Below are positions 18,607 through 27,438 of a DNA stretch of 64,000 nt, in pieces. Below the pieces are notes generated by a model. The model worked only from the letters and a program-made list of their open reading frames with translations, did not search any database and was not told the origin of the DNA. This stretch comes from Kushneria phyllosphaerae (lineage in GTDB: Bacteria; Pseudomonadota; Gammaproteobacteria; Pseudomonadales; Halomonadaceae), in assembly GCF_900312995.1 (NCBI RefSeq), contig NZ_ONZI01000002.1, positions 801,512 to 865,511 of the forward strand, in the 5' to 3' direction. Numbering within the stretch: position 1 is the first letter of the stretch; each line of letters opens with the position of its first letter. Made by a program: the position numbers and the translations under genes.

Positions 18607-19284
18607 ATGAACAGGCGTGTGTGGCTTGTCATTATTGTAATTGTGCTCATGGTGGCGATGGGCGGTTTCTGGCAGTGGCTTGCCATGGGCGACGCCCTCA
18701 CGGCCGAAAAGCTCGAGCAGTGGCTGGGCGAGACCATGCGCCTGCGCGAGTCCTGGTGGGCGCCGCCGGCGCTGATGCTGACCTACATGATCGGCAGCCT
18801 GATCATGTTTCCGCTGACGATTCTGGTCGGGGCCACCGGGTTGATCTTCGGCCCCTGGTGGGGGCTTTTCTATGCGCTTGCGGGCACCATGGTGGCGTCG
18901 ACCGCCACGTGGCTTTTAGGGCGCCTTCTGGGGCGAGAGCTGCTGACCCGCTACGGCGGCGATCGGATTCATCGCCTGGCAGACAGCGTCTCGCGCCATG
19001 GCATTCGCACCATGATTGTTTTCAACCTGCTGCCACTGGCGCCTTTCACCTTCACCAACATGATTGCCGGGGCGTGTCGCATGCCCTATGGGGTCTACAT
19101 GATCGGGTCGGTCATTGGCATCGTGCCGGGGCTGGCAGCGGTCACGGTGGCCGGCAGTCGACTGGGCGAGCTGATTCGCTCGCGCAGCCTCGACGATCTC
19201 ATCTGGCTGATCGCGGCAGTGGTGGGCGTGATGGTTCTGGGGCTGGTCTTTCGATGGGTCTCACGACACCGACAGCAGATCTGA
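18607..19284 (+). CDS. TVP38/TMEM64 (DedA-superfamily) membrane protein
   Basis: A 225-residue inner-membrane protein with an N-terminal signal-anchor helix (residues ~4-22) and a SNARE-associated (VTT) domain: LIMFPLTILVGATGLIFGPWWG, the GTMVASTATWLLGRLLG re-entrant segment, and FNLLPLAPFTFTNMIAG. Family members act as lipid scramblases or flippases or in envelope homeostasis. No good ribosome-binding site was seen. It is convergent with the glycosyltransferase gene; a long perfect inverted repeat covers its 3' end. Confidence 0.88.
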   Translation: MNRRVWLVIIVIVLMVAMGGFWQWLAMGDALTAEKLEQWLGETMRLRESWWAPPALMLTYMIGSLIMFPLTILVGATGLIFGPWWGLFYALAGTMVASTATWLLGRLLGRELLTRYGGDRIHRLADSVSRHGIRTMIVFNLLPLAPFTFTNMIAGACRMPYGVYMIGSVIGIVPGLAAVTVAGSRLGELIRSRSLDDLIWLIAAVVGVMVLGLVFRWVSRHRQQI

Positions 19285-19300
19285 CGCTGTCGGTGTCGTG
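19262..19300. terminator. 14-bp perfect hairpin across the 3' end of the TVP38 gene
   Basis: CACGACACCGACAG (19262-19275) pairs perfectly with CTGTCGGTGTCGTG (19287-19300). The left arm and loop include the last codons and the stop. A weak T-run (19311-19315) lies ten bases beyond. It stands between two convergent genes (the next ends at 19304), so it probably limits read-through from either side or protects the 3' end of the mRNA. Confidence 0.55.
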
Positions 19301-19303
19301 ATA

Positions 19304-20773
19304 TCAGGGCTTTTTGCCGCTGGAGGACGAGACGTTACTTTCAAGATCGTCCCGAAGCTGCATCAGGGTCACCTCTCCCGGGGTCATCGAGGTGCTGCCA
19401 CCGGGTTGAGGAGAGTGTCCCTGCGCCATCGGCGTCAGACTGCCTTCCACCAGCGGCACCCTTTGCCCGGTGGGCGGCACCGGACGCATGCGCGGCGCCA
19501 CCCGTTTCGAGCCACCGAACACACGGCGAAGCACCGTGCCACGGTGGCACAGCAGGTTCCATTCTGCCTCCAGTCGCGCCCGCGCCTGGTCCCAGGCCGT
19601 CTTGTCACTGCCCGATGACGTCTTTTGTGTCTGATGGGCCGCGAGCAGCCCCTGATAGACTGCCAGACACTGATCAGCGCACTTGCAGGTATCAAACCTG
19701 GCGGCCGTATCCAGTGCCCCCTGGCGCAGGCTTTGACAGCGCATCGCGTCCGAAAGACTCCCCACTGCCCGTGCAAATGCCTGCTCATCCTGCTCCGGCA
19801 GCAGCAGGCCGTTACGTTCGTGGGAAAGCACCTCGCGCACGCCAGTGGCATCAAGCGCCACCACGGGCAGTCCGGCAGCCATCGCCTCGACCACGACCAT
19901 GCCCTGAGTCTCGCTAAAGGAGGCAAAGGCAAAGCTGTCCATGGCGTGATAGGCATCAATGAGCGACTGCTCCTTGAGCACGCCGGTCAGATGCACCCGC
20001 TCTCCCACCCCCATTTGATAGGCCCGGGTCAGGATGGCATCGCGCTCGTCACCATCACCGACCACCATGAAGTGCATGTTCGGGTGATCAATCAGCGCCT
20101 GACAGACGCTGCGCGTCAGAAACGGCAGGTTTTTCTCCTGCGCCAGCCGTCCGACATGCCCCACCACGTGCGCGTGTTCATCAATGCCAAAATGGGTACG
20201 CCAGCGCTGGCGCGTTCCCTGACCGAACCGTTCTATATCGACCCCGCTGGGCACCACTTCCAGCGGGGTCTGGACGCCACGCTCGCGCAAAATGGTGCGA
20301 ATGCTTTCACTGGGCGCAATCACGGTATCGCAGAGCTCGGAATAGCCATTGGACAGCGCCAGCGCAAAGCGCTGCATTACCGGAGAATTGCCCGGGACAT
20401 AGTGGGTGTAATGCTCATAGAGCGTGTGGTGGGTAAACACCAGCGGCAGCCCGCGCCCCTGAGCGACGCGTACCGCCGTATCCCCCAGCAAAAAGGGATG
20501 GTTGGAGTGCACGATATCGGGCGCAAAGTCCCGAATGGCGTCATCGAGGGAGCCCGGAATCGTGACCGGCAGGGAAAAATCGCTGCCGTTGAAACGCTGC
20601 ATGGCGGGCACACGGATAACATCGGTCTCCGACTCGGGCTGGCCGTTGAGCGTGGGCGCCACGACCAGCACCCGATGACCGGATGCCCTGAAACATTCGA
20701 CGAATCGCTGCACGGATTCGCTGACCCCCCCCACGATGGGGCTATAGGTGTTGGTGAACATCAAAATGTTCAA
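19304..20773 (-). CDS. Family 4 glycosyltransferase with a C-terminal extension
   Basis: GT-B-fold retaining glycosyltransferase of 489 residues. The start is a TTG with AGGAGG six bases upstream, giving MNILMFTNTYSPIVGGVSES, the usual GT4 beginning. Other marks are HSNHPFLLGDTA, the hinge PSGVDIERFGQG, the nucleotide-sugar region GHVGRLAQEKNLPF and the EX7E motif in SETQGMVVVEAMAAG. The GT domain ends near residue 375; the remaining ~110 residues are a basic helical piece and then a Pro/Ser/Thr-rich tail without recognisable domain. Related enzymes glycosylate lipids or surface polysaccharides. Acceptor and sugar are unknown. Confidence 0.88.
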   Translation of the reverse strand: MNILMFTNTYSPIVGGVSESVQRFVECFRASGHRVLVVAPTLNGQPESETDVIRVPAMQRFNGSDFSLPVTIPGSLDDAIRDFAPDIVHSNHPFLLGDTAVRVAQGRGLPLVFTHHTLYEHYTHYVPGNSPVMQRFALALSNGYSELCDTVIAPSESIRTILRERGVQTPLEVVPSGVDIERFGQGTRQRWRTHFGIDEHAHVVGHVGRLAQEKNLPFLTRSVCQALIDHPNMHFMVVGDGDERDAILTRAYQMGVGERVHLTGVLKEQSLIDAYHAMDSFAFASFSETQGMVVVEAMAAGLPVVALDATGVREVLSHERNGLLLPEQDEQAFARAVGSLSDAMRCQSLRQGALDTAARFDTCKCADQCLAVYQGLLAAHQTQKTSSGSDKTAWDQARARLEAEWNLLCHRGTVLRRVFGGSKRVAPRMRPVPPTGQRVPLVEGSLTPMAQGHSPQPGGSTSMTPGEVTLMQLRDDLESNVSSSSGKKP

Positions 20774-21080
20774 GCCATTCCTCCTGGTGCTGGCCTGCAA
20801 AAATTGAGCCGACGGCTGCACCTGACAAACCTGACTGCGCATACGTGCCGAGGGCCTCGACACCTGCGCGCATTATAGCCGACGGAGTTTAACAGAGCTG
20901 TATGGTGCCGGGCATTCCGGCGTAACGAGAACTACACTGCAGGCGGCATCACGACAGGTTGATCCCTGACACTATAAATCCCTGACATCATAAAACAGGA
21001 TGGCCGGCCACCTGACGGTCGCAGCCCTGACCCTGGCCCCAACCCTGACAAGCTGACCGAAAGATGAAGGAGCACGCCCC
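20774..21080. other. Intergenic region between divergent glycosyltransferase and hemerythrin genes
   Basis: About 307 bases without a gene I can support. It holds the promoters of both flanking genes. A direct repeat ATCCCTGACA occurs at 20962-20971 and 20978-20987, 16 bases apart, in an AT-richer stretch about 95-120 bases before the hemerythrin start. It might be a regulator site. Confidence 0.5.
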
Positions 21081-21521
21081 ATGAGCACCATTTTTGAAGA
21101 GATCCGCAAGGACCATGACACTCAGCGCACATTGCTGGACCTGCTGGTCAAGACCCATGGTGACAGCGATGGGCGAGAAGAGCTTTTCCAGCGCGTCAAG
21201 GCGGCGCTTCAGACGCATGAAACCGCCGAGGAGCGCTTTTTCTATCGTCCGCTGATGGCCTATGACACCGGCGTTGAAAAATCCCGTCACGGCATCGCTG
21301 AGCATCACGAGATGGATGAAGTCATCGAACAGATGGAAAGCACCGACTTCAGCTCGCCGGCCTGGCTGGGCTATGCCAAAAAGCTCCAGGACATGGCGCT
21401 TCATCACTTTGAAGATGAAGAGAAGCAGTTTTTCATCTCGGCCGGCCAGAAATTTGAAGATGATGAGAAAACGCGGCTGGGTCAGGAATACCGCAGTGAA
21501 ATGGAACGTCTGAACAGCTGA
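21081..21521 (+). CDS. Hemerythrin domain-containing protein
   Basis: A 146-residue four-helix-bundle protein with the spaced His/Glu set of non-heme di-iron hemerythrins: IRKDHDTQRTLL, LQTHETAEERFFYRPL, EHHEMDEVIEQM and LHHFEDEEKQFF. Such proteins bind oxygen or sense oxygen, nitric oxide or iron. A GAAGGAG ribosome-binding site precedes the ATG. It stands alone, convergent with the following LysR gene. The specific role is not evident. Confidence 0.87.
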   Translation: MSTIFEEIRKDHDTQRTLLDLLVKTHGDSDGREELFQRVKAALQTHETAEERFFYRPLMAYDTGVEKSRHGIAEHHEMDEVIEQMESTDFSSPAWLGYAKKLQDMALHHFEDEEKQFFISAGQKFEDDEKTRLGQEYRSEMERLNS

Positions 21522-21578
21522 TCCCCCCGGGTGCCCGAGCCCTTCCGGCAGGCGCCCGCTTTGCTGTTTGGTCTGATG

Positions 21579-22484
21579 TCAGGGCAGCGGCGGTAGCCGT
21601 TCGGCAAGCCCCGCTGTCATGGCATTAATGAACCGGGCAATCCGTTCCGGAACAAAGCGCTGCTGGCGATGCACCACCATGAAATCCATGCGCGGCGTTT
21701 CAAACTCGGGCAGCAGTCTTTCAAGCGTGCCCTGTGCCAGCGGCTTTTGTACCTGCCACCAGGAACGATAGATGATGCCGTGCCCGGCCATGGCCCAGTG
21801 CGTCACGCTTTCGCCATCGTTGCTGCTCATCGTGCCGCCGACGCGCACGCGGTGTTCCTGCCCGTTTTTCATGAAGCGCCAGTCCTCAAAACCGGCCTCG
21901 CGCTCACGCACGACCAGACAGTTGTGATCGGCCAGCGCCTCCGGGGTAGTCGGCCGGCCGGCGCGCTCAAGATAGTCAGGCGAGGCACAGGCAATACGGC
22001 GACTGGCCAGCAGACGCCTGGCACGCAGGCGTGAGTCCGGGGCAGGGCCCACGATGATGCCGATATCCAGATCATGAGCGAGCAGATCACGCGGATAGTC
22101 GCTGAGGTCCAACAGCACCTCCACTTCCGGATGATGGCGGGTGAACTGCTCGATCAGGGGCGCCACATGGGCGCGACCGAATCCAAAGGTGGCATTGACC
22201 CGTAGCAGCCCGGAAAGCGCATGACGCTGCGCGCCCAGCGACGCCTCCAACTCATCAAGCTCCTGCAAAAGCGAAGCCCCCCGCTTTAAATAGTGCTCAC
22301 CCTCCCCGGTCAGAACCAGACGTCGCGTGGTTCGGCGCATCAACTGAACGCCGAGGCGCTTTTCCAGCTGTGCCAGCCGCTTGCTCACGGCCGACAGCGA
22401 CAGCCCCAGCGCCTGTGCAGCCAGCGTCATCGAGTCGTGTCGGGCCAGCACCTGAAAAAAATGCAGATCACTGATGGCCTTCAT
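21579..22484 (-). CDS. LysR-family transcriptional regulator (DmlR-like context)
   Basis: A 301-residue LysR regulator: winged helix-turn-helix at residues ~5-60 (FFQVLARHDSMTLAAQALGL, then SAVSKRLAQLEKRLG) and an effector domain from about residue 88. It is divergent from the hydrolase and the tartrate/D-malate dehydrogenase genes, with 118 bases between starts. In several proteobacteria a LysR regulator (DmlR) sits beside the D-malate dehydrogenase gene, so this gene probably controls the two genes to its right. That is inferred from position and was not tested. Confidence 0.9.
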   Translation of the reverse strand: MKAISDLHFFQVLARHDSMTLAAQALGLSLSAVSKRLAQLEKRLGVQLMRRTTRRLVLTGEGEHYLKRGASLLQELDELEASLGAQRHALSGLLRVNATFGFGRAHVAPLIEQFTRHHPEVEVLLDLSDYPRDLLAHDLDIGIIVGPAPDSRLRARRLLASRRIACASPDYLERAGRPTTPEALADHNCLVVREREAGFEDWRFMKNGQEHRVRVGGTMSSNDGESVTHWAMAGHGIIYRSWWQVQKPLAQGTLERLLPEFETPRMDFMVVHRQQRFVPERIARFINAMTAGLAERLPPLP

Positions 22485-22602
22485 GAACACTCCCGTCGAT
22501 TATCTACCTGGATTCAATAATCAATTGCGTGAGCGGGTGATTATAAACGCCGCGCGATGCTCTACAGTAATGGTCATGACCCATATCCTGCGAGGGCCCA
22601 CC

Positions 22603-23484
22603 ATGCTGGAGCTGTTCAAGACCTTCGATCTGGACGTGAACGGTGTCACCCTGCACGGCTGTGCCGGGGGCGAGGGGCCACCCCTGCTGTTGCTGCACGG
22701 CCATCCGCAGACACACGTGATCTGGCACCGGGTGGCACCAAAGCTGAAGGATCATTTCCATGTCGTCATGGTGGACCTGCGCGGCTATGGCCACTCCTCA
22801 AAGCCGCCGGGCGATCGCGAACATGTGAGCTACAGCAAGCGTGTCATGGCCCTTGATCTGGTCGCGCTGATGTCCGCGCTTGGATTCGAACACTTTTCCA
22901 TGCTGGCGCATGACCGCGGCGCCCGGGTCGCCCATCGGCTGTGTCTGGATCATCCTGAGCACATCGAGCGCGCCATGTTTCTCGACATTGCCCCGACACT
23001 AGACATGTACGAGCGCACCGATCGCGCCTTTGCCAGCGCCTACTTCCACTGGTTCTTGCTGATTCAGCCCGCGCCACTGCCGGAGCGGTTGATCGAGGCC
23101 AGTCCCGATGCCTGGATCGAGGAAGTCATGGGCGGTCGCCACGCGGGGCTTGCGCCCTTCTCTACCGAAGCCCTTGATGCCTACCGGGCCGCAATGAGGC
23201 TGCCGGGCACCGCACATGCCATGTGTGAAGACTACCGCGCTGCCAACACCATTGATCTTGATCATGACAGCATTGATCGAGATGCCGGGCATCGCATCCG
23301 CTGCCCGCTCAGGGTGCTGTGGGGCGAGCACGGCGTGATCGAGAAACTGTTCGATCCCATGACACTGTGGCGGGCCTGTGCCCTTGAGGTCAGCGGCCGT
23401 GCCCTGCCCTGCGGCCACTATCTGCCCGAGGAGTGTCCCGACGATGTCATCCGGGAAGCCCTTGCGTTTTTCAACGCTGACTGA
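22603..23484 (+). CDS. Alpha/beta hydrolase, haloacetate-dehalogenase-like
   Basis: A 293-residue alpha/beta hydrolase very like fluoro/haloacetate dehalogenases. The nucleophile is an Asp (Asp104 in AHDRGARVAHR), the acid Asp is probably Asp128 (FLDIAPT) and the His lies in PCGHYLPEE. The family-specific substrate-pocket stretch HWFLLIQPAPLPERLI (a HW pair that cradles the halide in the fluoroacetate enzyme) is present, as is the oxyanion HGHPQTHVIWH. These enzymes turn haloacetates into glycolate and halide. Start at 22603 was chosen because the upstream in-frame part reads through the LysR promoter. Related enzymes can also be epoxide hydrolases or esterases. Confidence 0.8.
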   Translation: MLELFKTFDLDVNGVTLHGCAGGEGPPLLLLHGHPQTHVIWHRVAPKLKDHFHVVMVDLRGYGHSSKPPGDREHVSYSKRVMALDLVALMSALGFEHFSMLAHDRGARVAHRLCLDHPEHIERAMFLDIAPTLDMYERTDRAFASAYFHWFLLIQPAPLPERLIEASPDAWIEEVMGGRHAGLAPFSTEALDAYRAAMRLPGTAHAMCEDYRAANTIDLDHDSIDRDAGHRIRCPLRVLWGEHGVIEKLFDPMTLWRACALEVSGRALPCGHYLPEECPDDVIREALAFFNAD

Positions 23485-23529
23485 GCCCGCTCGGTCAGTC
23501 TTTCCTGTCGCCCATCAGAGGAGCTCAAC

Positions 23530-24609
23530 ATGAGCCATAACATTGCGGTCATCCCCGGCGATGGCATCGGTAATGAAGTCATGCCCGAGGGCGTTCGCGC
23601 GCTGGAAGCGGCCGCACATCGCTTCAATCTGGATCTGAGCTTTTCGGAGTTCGAGTTTGCCAGCTGCGACTACCATGAGCGCCACGGCAAGATGATGCCC
23701 GATGACTGGCGCGACCAACTGGGCGGCATGGATGCGATCTTCTTTGGCGCTGTGGGCATGCCCGAGCGCGTGCCGGATCACATTTCGCTGTGGGGATCGC
23801 TTCTGCAGTTTCGCCGCGCCTTCGATCAATACGTCAATCTGCGCCCGTGCAAACTGATGCCCGGCATCAAGAGCCCTCTGGCGGGCCGCGCGCCCGGCGA
23901 CATTGATTTCTACGTCGTGCGGGAAAACACCGAGGGCGAGTATTCAAGCGTCGGCGGCAGGATGTTTGAAGGCACCGACCGCGAAGTGGTGATTCAGGAT
24001 ACGGTCATGACCCGGACCGGCATCGATCGCGTGTTGAAGTTTGCCTTTGACCTGGCCATGACTCGCCCGCGCAAAAAGCTGACGTCTGCCACCAAGTCCA
24101 ACGGCATTTCCATCACCATGCCCTACTGGGATGAGCGTGTGGTGGAGATGGCCAAAGGCTATCCGGACATCAACGTCGACAAGTTCCATATCGACATTCT
24201 GACCGCCAACTTTGTGCTGCACCCGGACTGGTTCGATGTGGTCGTGGCCAGTAACCTGTTCGGTGACATTCTCTCCGATCTGGGCCCGGCCTGTACCGGT
24301 ACCATCGGCGTGGCGCCCTCGGCCAACATCAATCCCGAAGGCCACTTCCCGAGTCTTTTCGAGCCGGTTCACGGCAGCGCGCCGGATATCTTTGGAAAAG
24401 GCATTGCCAATCCGATCGGCCAGATCTGGTCAGCAGCGATGATGCTTGAACACCTCGGCCACGTTGACGCCGGCAAGGCCATGGTGGAGGCCATCGAACG
24501 CGTATTGGCCGCAGGCCCTGAAAACGCGCCACTGACGCCGGATCTGGGTGGCAAGGGCACGACCAGTGAGCTGGGGGAAGCTGTCGCCGAGGCAATCAAG
24601 GCTGGCTAA
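23530..24609 (+). CDS. Tartrate dehydrogenase / D-malate dehydrogenase (decarboxylating)
   Basis: NAD-dependent beta-hydroxyacid oxidative decarboxylase of 359 residues. It has IAVIPGDGIGNEVMPEG at the N-terminus, the metal/substrate segment YVVRENTEGEYSSVGG, the Lys of SATKSNG, the Asp motif SNLFGDILSDLGPA and the NAD loop EPVHGSAPDIFGKGIANP. The region FGAVGMPERVPDHISLWGSLL separates tartrate/D-malate dehydrogenases (TtuC/DmlA) from isopropylmalate dehydrogenases (LeuB). It follows the hydrolase by 45 bases with AGAGGAG before its ATG, so the two are probably co-transcribed under the divergent LysR. Confidence 0.88.
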   Translation: MSHNIAVIPGDGIGNEVMPEGVRALEAAAHRFNLDLSFSEFEFASCDYHERHGKMMPDDWRDQLGGMDAIFFGAVGMPERVPDHISLWGSLLQFRRAFDQYVNLRPCKLMPGIKSPLAGRAPGDIDFYVVRENTEGEYSSVGGRMFEGTDREVVIQDTVMTRTGIDRVLKFAFDLAMTRPRKKLTSATKSNGISITMPYWDERVVEMAKGYPDINVDKFHIDILTANFVLHPDWFDVVVASNLFGDILSDLGPACTGTIGVAPSANINPEGHFPSLFEPVHGSAPDIFGKGIANPIGQIWSAAMMLEHLGHVDAGKAMVEAIERVLAAGPENAPLTPDLGGKGTTSELGEAVAEAIKAG

Positions 24610-24643
24610 TCAGCGATGGTCTCGATACAAAAAGGGACCGCAA

Positions 24644-24677
24644 AAAAGGGGCCGCATCATTTGATGCGGCCCCTTTT
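24644..24677. terminator. Bidirectional intrinsic terminator
   Basis: GGGGCCGCATCA and TGATGCGGCCCC form a 12-bp perfect stem with a run of A before it and of T after it, so it works for the dehydrogenase (plus strand) and for the chemoreceptor (minus strand) that end on either side. Confidence 0.93.
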
Positions 24678-24698
24678 GTCTCAGAGACAACCCGCGGG

Positions 24699-26342
24699 TC
24701 AGATATTGAAACGGACAACCGACTGATAAAGACGCCCTGACTGCTCTTCCAGCGAGGAGGCGGCGGCGGCCGCTTCTTCCACCAGTGCGGCGTTTTGCTG
24801 CGTCACCTGGTCCATCTGGCTGACGGCCTGGTTGACCTGTTCGATGCCGCTGGTCTGCTCCTTGGAGGCCGCTGCAATCTCGGACATCAGATCATTGACC
24901 CGACGCGAGCTCTGAGTAATGGTCGCCATGGTGGTATCGGCTTCATCCACCAGCGTGGTGCCGCTGGCAACCTGCGACACCGAGCGCTCGATCAGCGCCT
25001 TGATATCGCTGGCCGCTGTCGCGGAGCGGCTGGCAAGCTGACGAACCTCGCCGGCCACCACCGCAAAACCGCGTCCCTGCTCACCGGCACGCGCCGCTTC
25101 AACGGCAGCGTTGAGCGCCAGCAGATTGGTCTGGAAGGCAATGCTGTCGATCATGCTGATGATTTCACTGATCTTGCTGGAGCTTTCGCGAATCTCGCCC
25201 ATGGTCGACACCACACGCTTGATGACTTCACGTCCTCCGTCCATCTCACTGGACGCCGTCTGGGACAGGCGCGTGGCCTGAGCCGCGTTATCGGCGTTCT
25301 GACGCACGGTGGCGGTCAGCTGTTCCATGCTGGCAGCCGTTTCTTCCAGTGACGCTGCCTGCTGTTCGGTACGCGCAGACAGGTCATTATTGCCGGCGGC
25401 AATTTCGCGCGCGCCCACATCGATTGACTCACTCGCCTGACGAATGCTGGCAATGGTGTCGGCCAGCTCGGCGCGCATGTGCTCAATATGGTAGAGCAGG
25501 CTGGTCCGGTCACCGTTTTTCAGTTCAAGGCGTGTGCCCAGTCGGCCGTCGGCGATTTCACGAACGCAGTCGATGGCATAGGCAGGCTCCCCCCCCAGAC
25601 CGCGATAGATATTACGGGTCAACAGCAAGAATGCCACCGTCAGGGCAGCACCGACCGCGAACAGCAGCGCGATGTACTGGAAAAGCTTGGCCATGAACGC
25701 GTGTTGGATATCGTCGGTATAGACCCCGGCCGCCAGATTGATCTGCCAGGGCGCAAAGCGCTCGACATAACCCAGCTTGGGCAACAACGAATCACCGCTG
25801 GCATCGCGGGAATCGTAGTTAACGAATCCACTGCCGCCAGCCAAAGCCTCTTTTAAAAGCTCGCTGTAGACGGCGACGCCATTGGGATCAGTGTAAGTCG
25901 ACATGTCTTCGCCGCTACTGCGACGCGGGTGATACAGCACACGGGCACTGTCATCAAAGGCAAAAATATAGTTCTGGCGGTCATCGCCAAAACGCAGGCC
26001 GGCCAGCGCATCCAGTGCTCGGCGGCGCGCTTCGTCCTGAGTGAACTCCCCGGCACCGGCGCGCTCCTGATAACGCGCAAACAGCGTACTGGCCACGCCC
26101 ACGGTCGCCTCCAGGCTGCGCTGACGCTCGTCGAACATCATCCCGCGTGCATTCCATGCCATGCTGGTCACTAGCACCAGCATGCCGACCCACATCAGGG
26201 CCAGAATGGCGAACATCTTCTTTCTCAGCGTCCAGGTGCCCAGGCTGAACCCGGCGCGACGACGTTGTGTCACTTTCGCGTTGTGGTGAGGAGCCGTGTG
26301 CTCTCCCGATGTCATTTCCGTCCAGCCTGCCTGCGACGCCAT
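24699..26342 (-). CDS. Methyl-accepting chemotaxis protein with single-Cache sensor
   Basis: Transmembrane chemoreceptor of about 547 residues. The ATG at 26342 has GGGAGAG upstream. Layout: TM1 (residues ~42-62, [20 protein letters not shown]), periplasmic single-Cache domain (~65-220) with the typical [20 protein letters not shown] and [21 protein letters not shown]2 (~228-250), HAMP (~250-305) and the long signalling hairpin whose tip reads [20 protein letters not shown]. Sensors of this type often bind small organic acids. The C-terminus ends SVVRFNI without the NWETF-type CheR/CheB tether. No flagellar or che genes are nearby. Confidence 0.92.
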   Translation of the reverse strand: MASQAGWTEMTSGEHTAPHHNAKVTQRRRAGFSLGTWTLRKKMFAILALMWVGMLVLVTSMAWNARGMMFDERQRSLEATVGVASTLFARYQERAGAGEFTQDEARRRALDALAGLRFGDDRQNYIFAFDDSARVLYHPRRSSGEDMSTYTDPNGVAVYSELLKEALAGGSGFVNYDSRDASGDSLLPKLGYVERFAPWQINLAAGVYTDDIQHAFMAKLFQYIALLFAVGAALTVAFLLLTRNIYRGLGGEPAYAIDCVREIADGRLGTRLELKNGDRTSLLYHIEHMRAELADTIASIRQASESIDVGAREIAAGNNDLSARTEQQAASLEETAASMEQLTATVRQNADNAAQATRLSQTASSEMDGGREVIKRVVSTMGEIRESSSKISEIISMIDSIAFQTNLLALNAAVEAARAGEQGRGFAVVAGEVRQLASRSATAASDIKALIERSVSQVASGTTLVDEADTTMATITQSSRRVNDLMSEIAAASKEQTSGIEQVNQAVSQMDQVTQQNAALVEEAAAAASSLEEQSGRLYQSVVRFNI

Positions 26343-26478
26343 GTTTCTCTCCCTTCGGACCCCACGTCCATCACCGGCACCGTAATGGCGCGACTCAATG
26401 CACAACATCGGCCGACAGTGACTAGACTTGAGGTCATTCAGGACAACAGCGTATCCATTTGACCGAAGGGAGCATGAC

Positions 26479-27012
26479 ATGCCTGACATGGCGGATCTAA
26501 AAGGGCTACTGGGCAGCCTTGCCAGTGCCATGGGTGGTGAAACGGGAATGCCCACAGGATGCCAGGCCGTGGAAGGTTTCGAGCTGAATCGCTATCTGGG
26601 CCTGTGGTATGAAATCGCGCGGCTGGATCACAGCTTCGAGCGGGGCCTAGAACAGGTCACGGCGCATTACGCGATGCGAGATGACGGCGGCGTGGCAGTC
26701 ACCAATCGTGGCTTTAATCCTGATGACAACGAGTGGGATGAAGCCGAGGGCAAGGCCTTTTTTGAAGAAGATTCCGGCACCGGGCGCTTTCGGGTGTCCT
26801 TTTTTGGCCCCTTTTACGCCGGCTATAACATCCTGTGGCTCGATGACCGCTACGAGCACGCCATCGTGGCCGGCCCCAACCACGGCTTTTTGTGGCTGCT
26901 GGCCAGATCATCGAGTATCACGCCGGACATGTACGAGCACATGGTCGATTTTGCCCGCCAGAACGGCTTTGATACCAGGGCACTCATGCTGGTGTCTCAT
27001 GACCATGCATAA
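26479..27012 (+). CDS. Lipocalin family protein (Blc-like, no signal peptide)
   Basis: A 177-residue lipocalin of the bacterial Blc type: [21 protein letters not shown] carries the family GxWY motif (near residue 44), and [18 protein letters not shown] is the conserved C-terminal helix. E. coli Blc is an outer-membrane lipoprotein that binds lysophospholipids; this product has no signal peptide or lipobox (the N-terminus is [16 protein letters not shown]), so it is predicted to be cytoplasmic unless the start is wrong. An upstream in-frame extension is short and polar and also lacks a signal. Confidence 0.87.
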   Translation: MPDMADLKGLLGSLASAMGGETGMPTGCQAVEGFELNRYLGLWYEIARLDHSFERGLEQVTAHYAMRDDGGVAVTNRGFNPDDNEWDEAEGKAFFEEDSGTGRFRVSFFGPFYAGYNILWLDDRYEHAIVAGPNHGFLWLLARSSSITPDMYEHMVDFARQNGFDTRALMLVSHDHA

Positions 27013-27090
27013 GCGCCCTCTGAACATCGCTACCGTCCCACTCATATCTCAGGGCCTTTCCCTGACGGGCCCCGCCCGGAGGATGCTCTG

Positions 27091-27438
27091 ATGGCGTCAA
27101 AATGGTGGCTGATGCTGCCGGCCACGCTGTGTGAAATCGGCTGGGCGATGGGCGCCAAGTATGCTCAGGGGCCTCTGGAGTGGCTGAGCACACTGGTGCT
27201 GGTCACCCTCAGTCTGGGGCTGGCAACGTGGATGGCACGCACCCTCCCCACCACCACGGTCTACACCGTCTTCGTCGGTCTCGGAGCGATGGGCACCGTG
27301 TTAGTGGATATTGCCTTTTTGGGTGCGCCCTTCAACGCCCTGACGCTGATACTGATCATGACCCTGCTGACCGGGGTGGTCGGCCTCAAACTCTACTCCT
27401 CCGGTCACAAGGAGGCGTCATGTACTGGCTCGCACTGA
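27091..27438 (+). CDS. SMR-family multidrug/guanidinium exporter, first subunit
   Basis: A 115-residue small multidrug resistance protein with four helices. The essential glutamate lies in the first helix (LPATLCEIGWAMGAKYAQG, residue ~14), and the signature VYTVFVGLGAMGTVLVD in helix 3. It overlaps the second SMR gene by 19 bases; such pairs (as in YkkCD and EbrAB) form heterodimers of antiparallel subunits. Single-gene SMRs include guanidinium exporters, so the substrate may be quaternary cations or guanidinium. No ykkC-type riboswitch was recognised upstream. GGAGGA precedes the ATG. Confidence 0.88.
   Translation: MASKWWLMLPATLCEIGWAMGAKYAQGPLEWLSTLVLVTLSLGLATWMARTLPTTTVYTVFVGLGAMGTVLVDIAFLGAPFNALTLILIMTLLTGVVGLKLYSSGHKEASCTGSH

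Noticed and set aside
27013..27090. ykkC/guanidine riboswitch before the paired SMR genes
   Set aside because: The 78-base gap is too short and I see none of the conserved ykkC elements.
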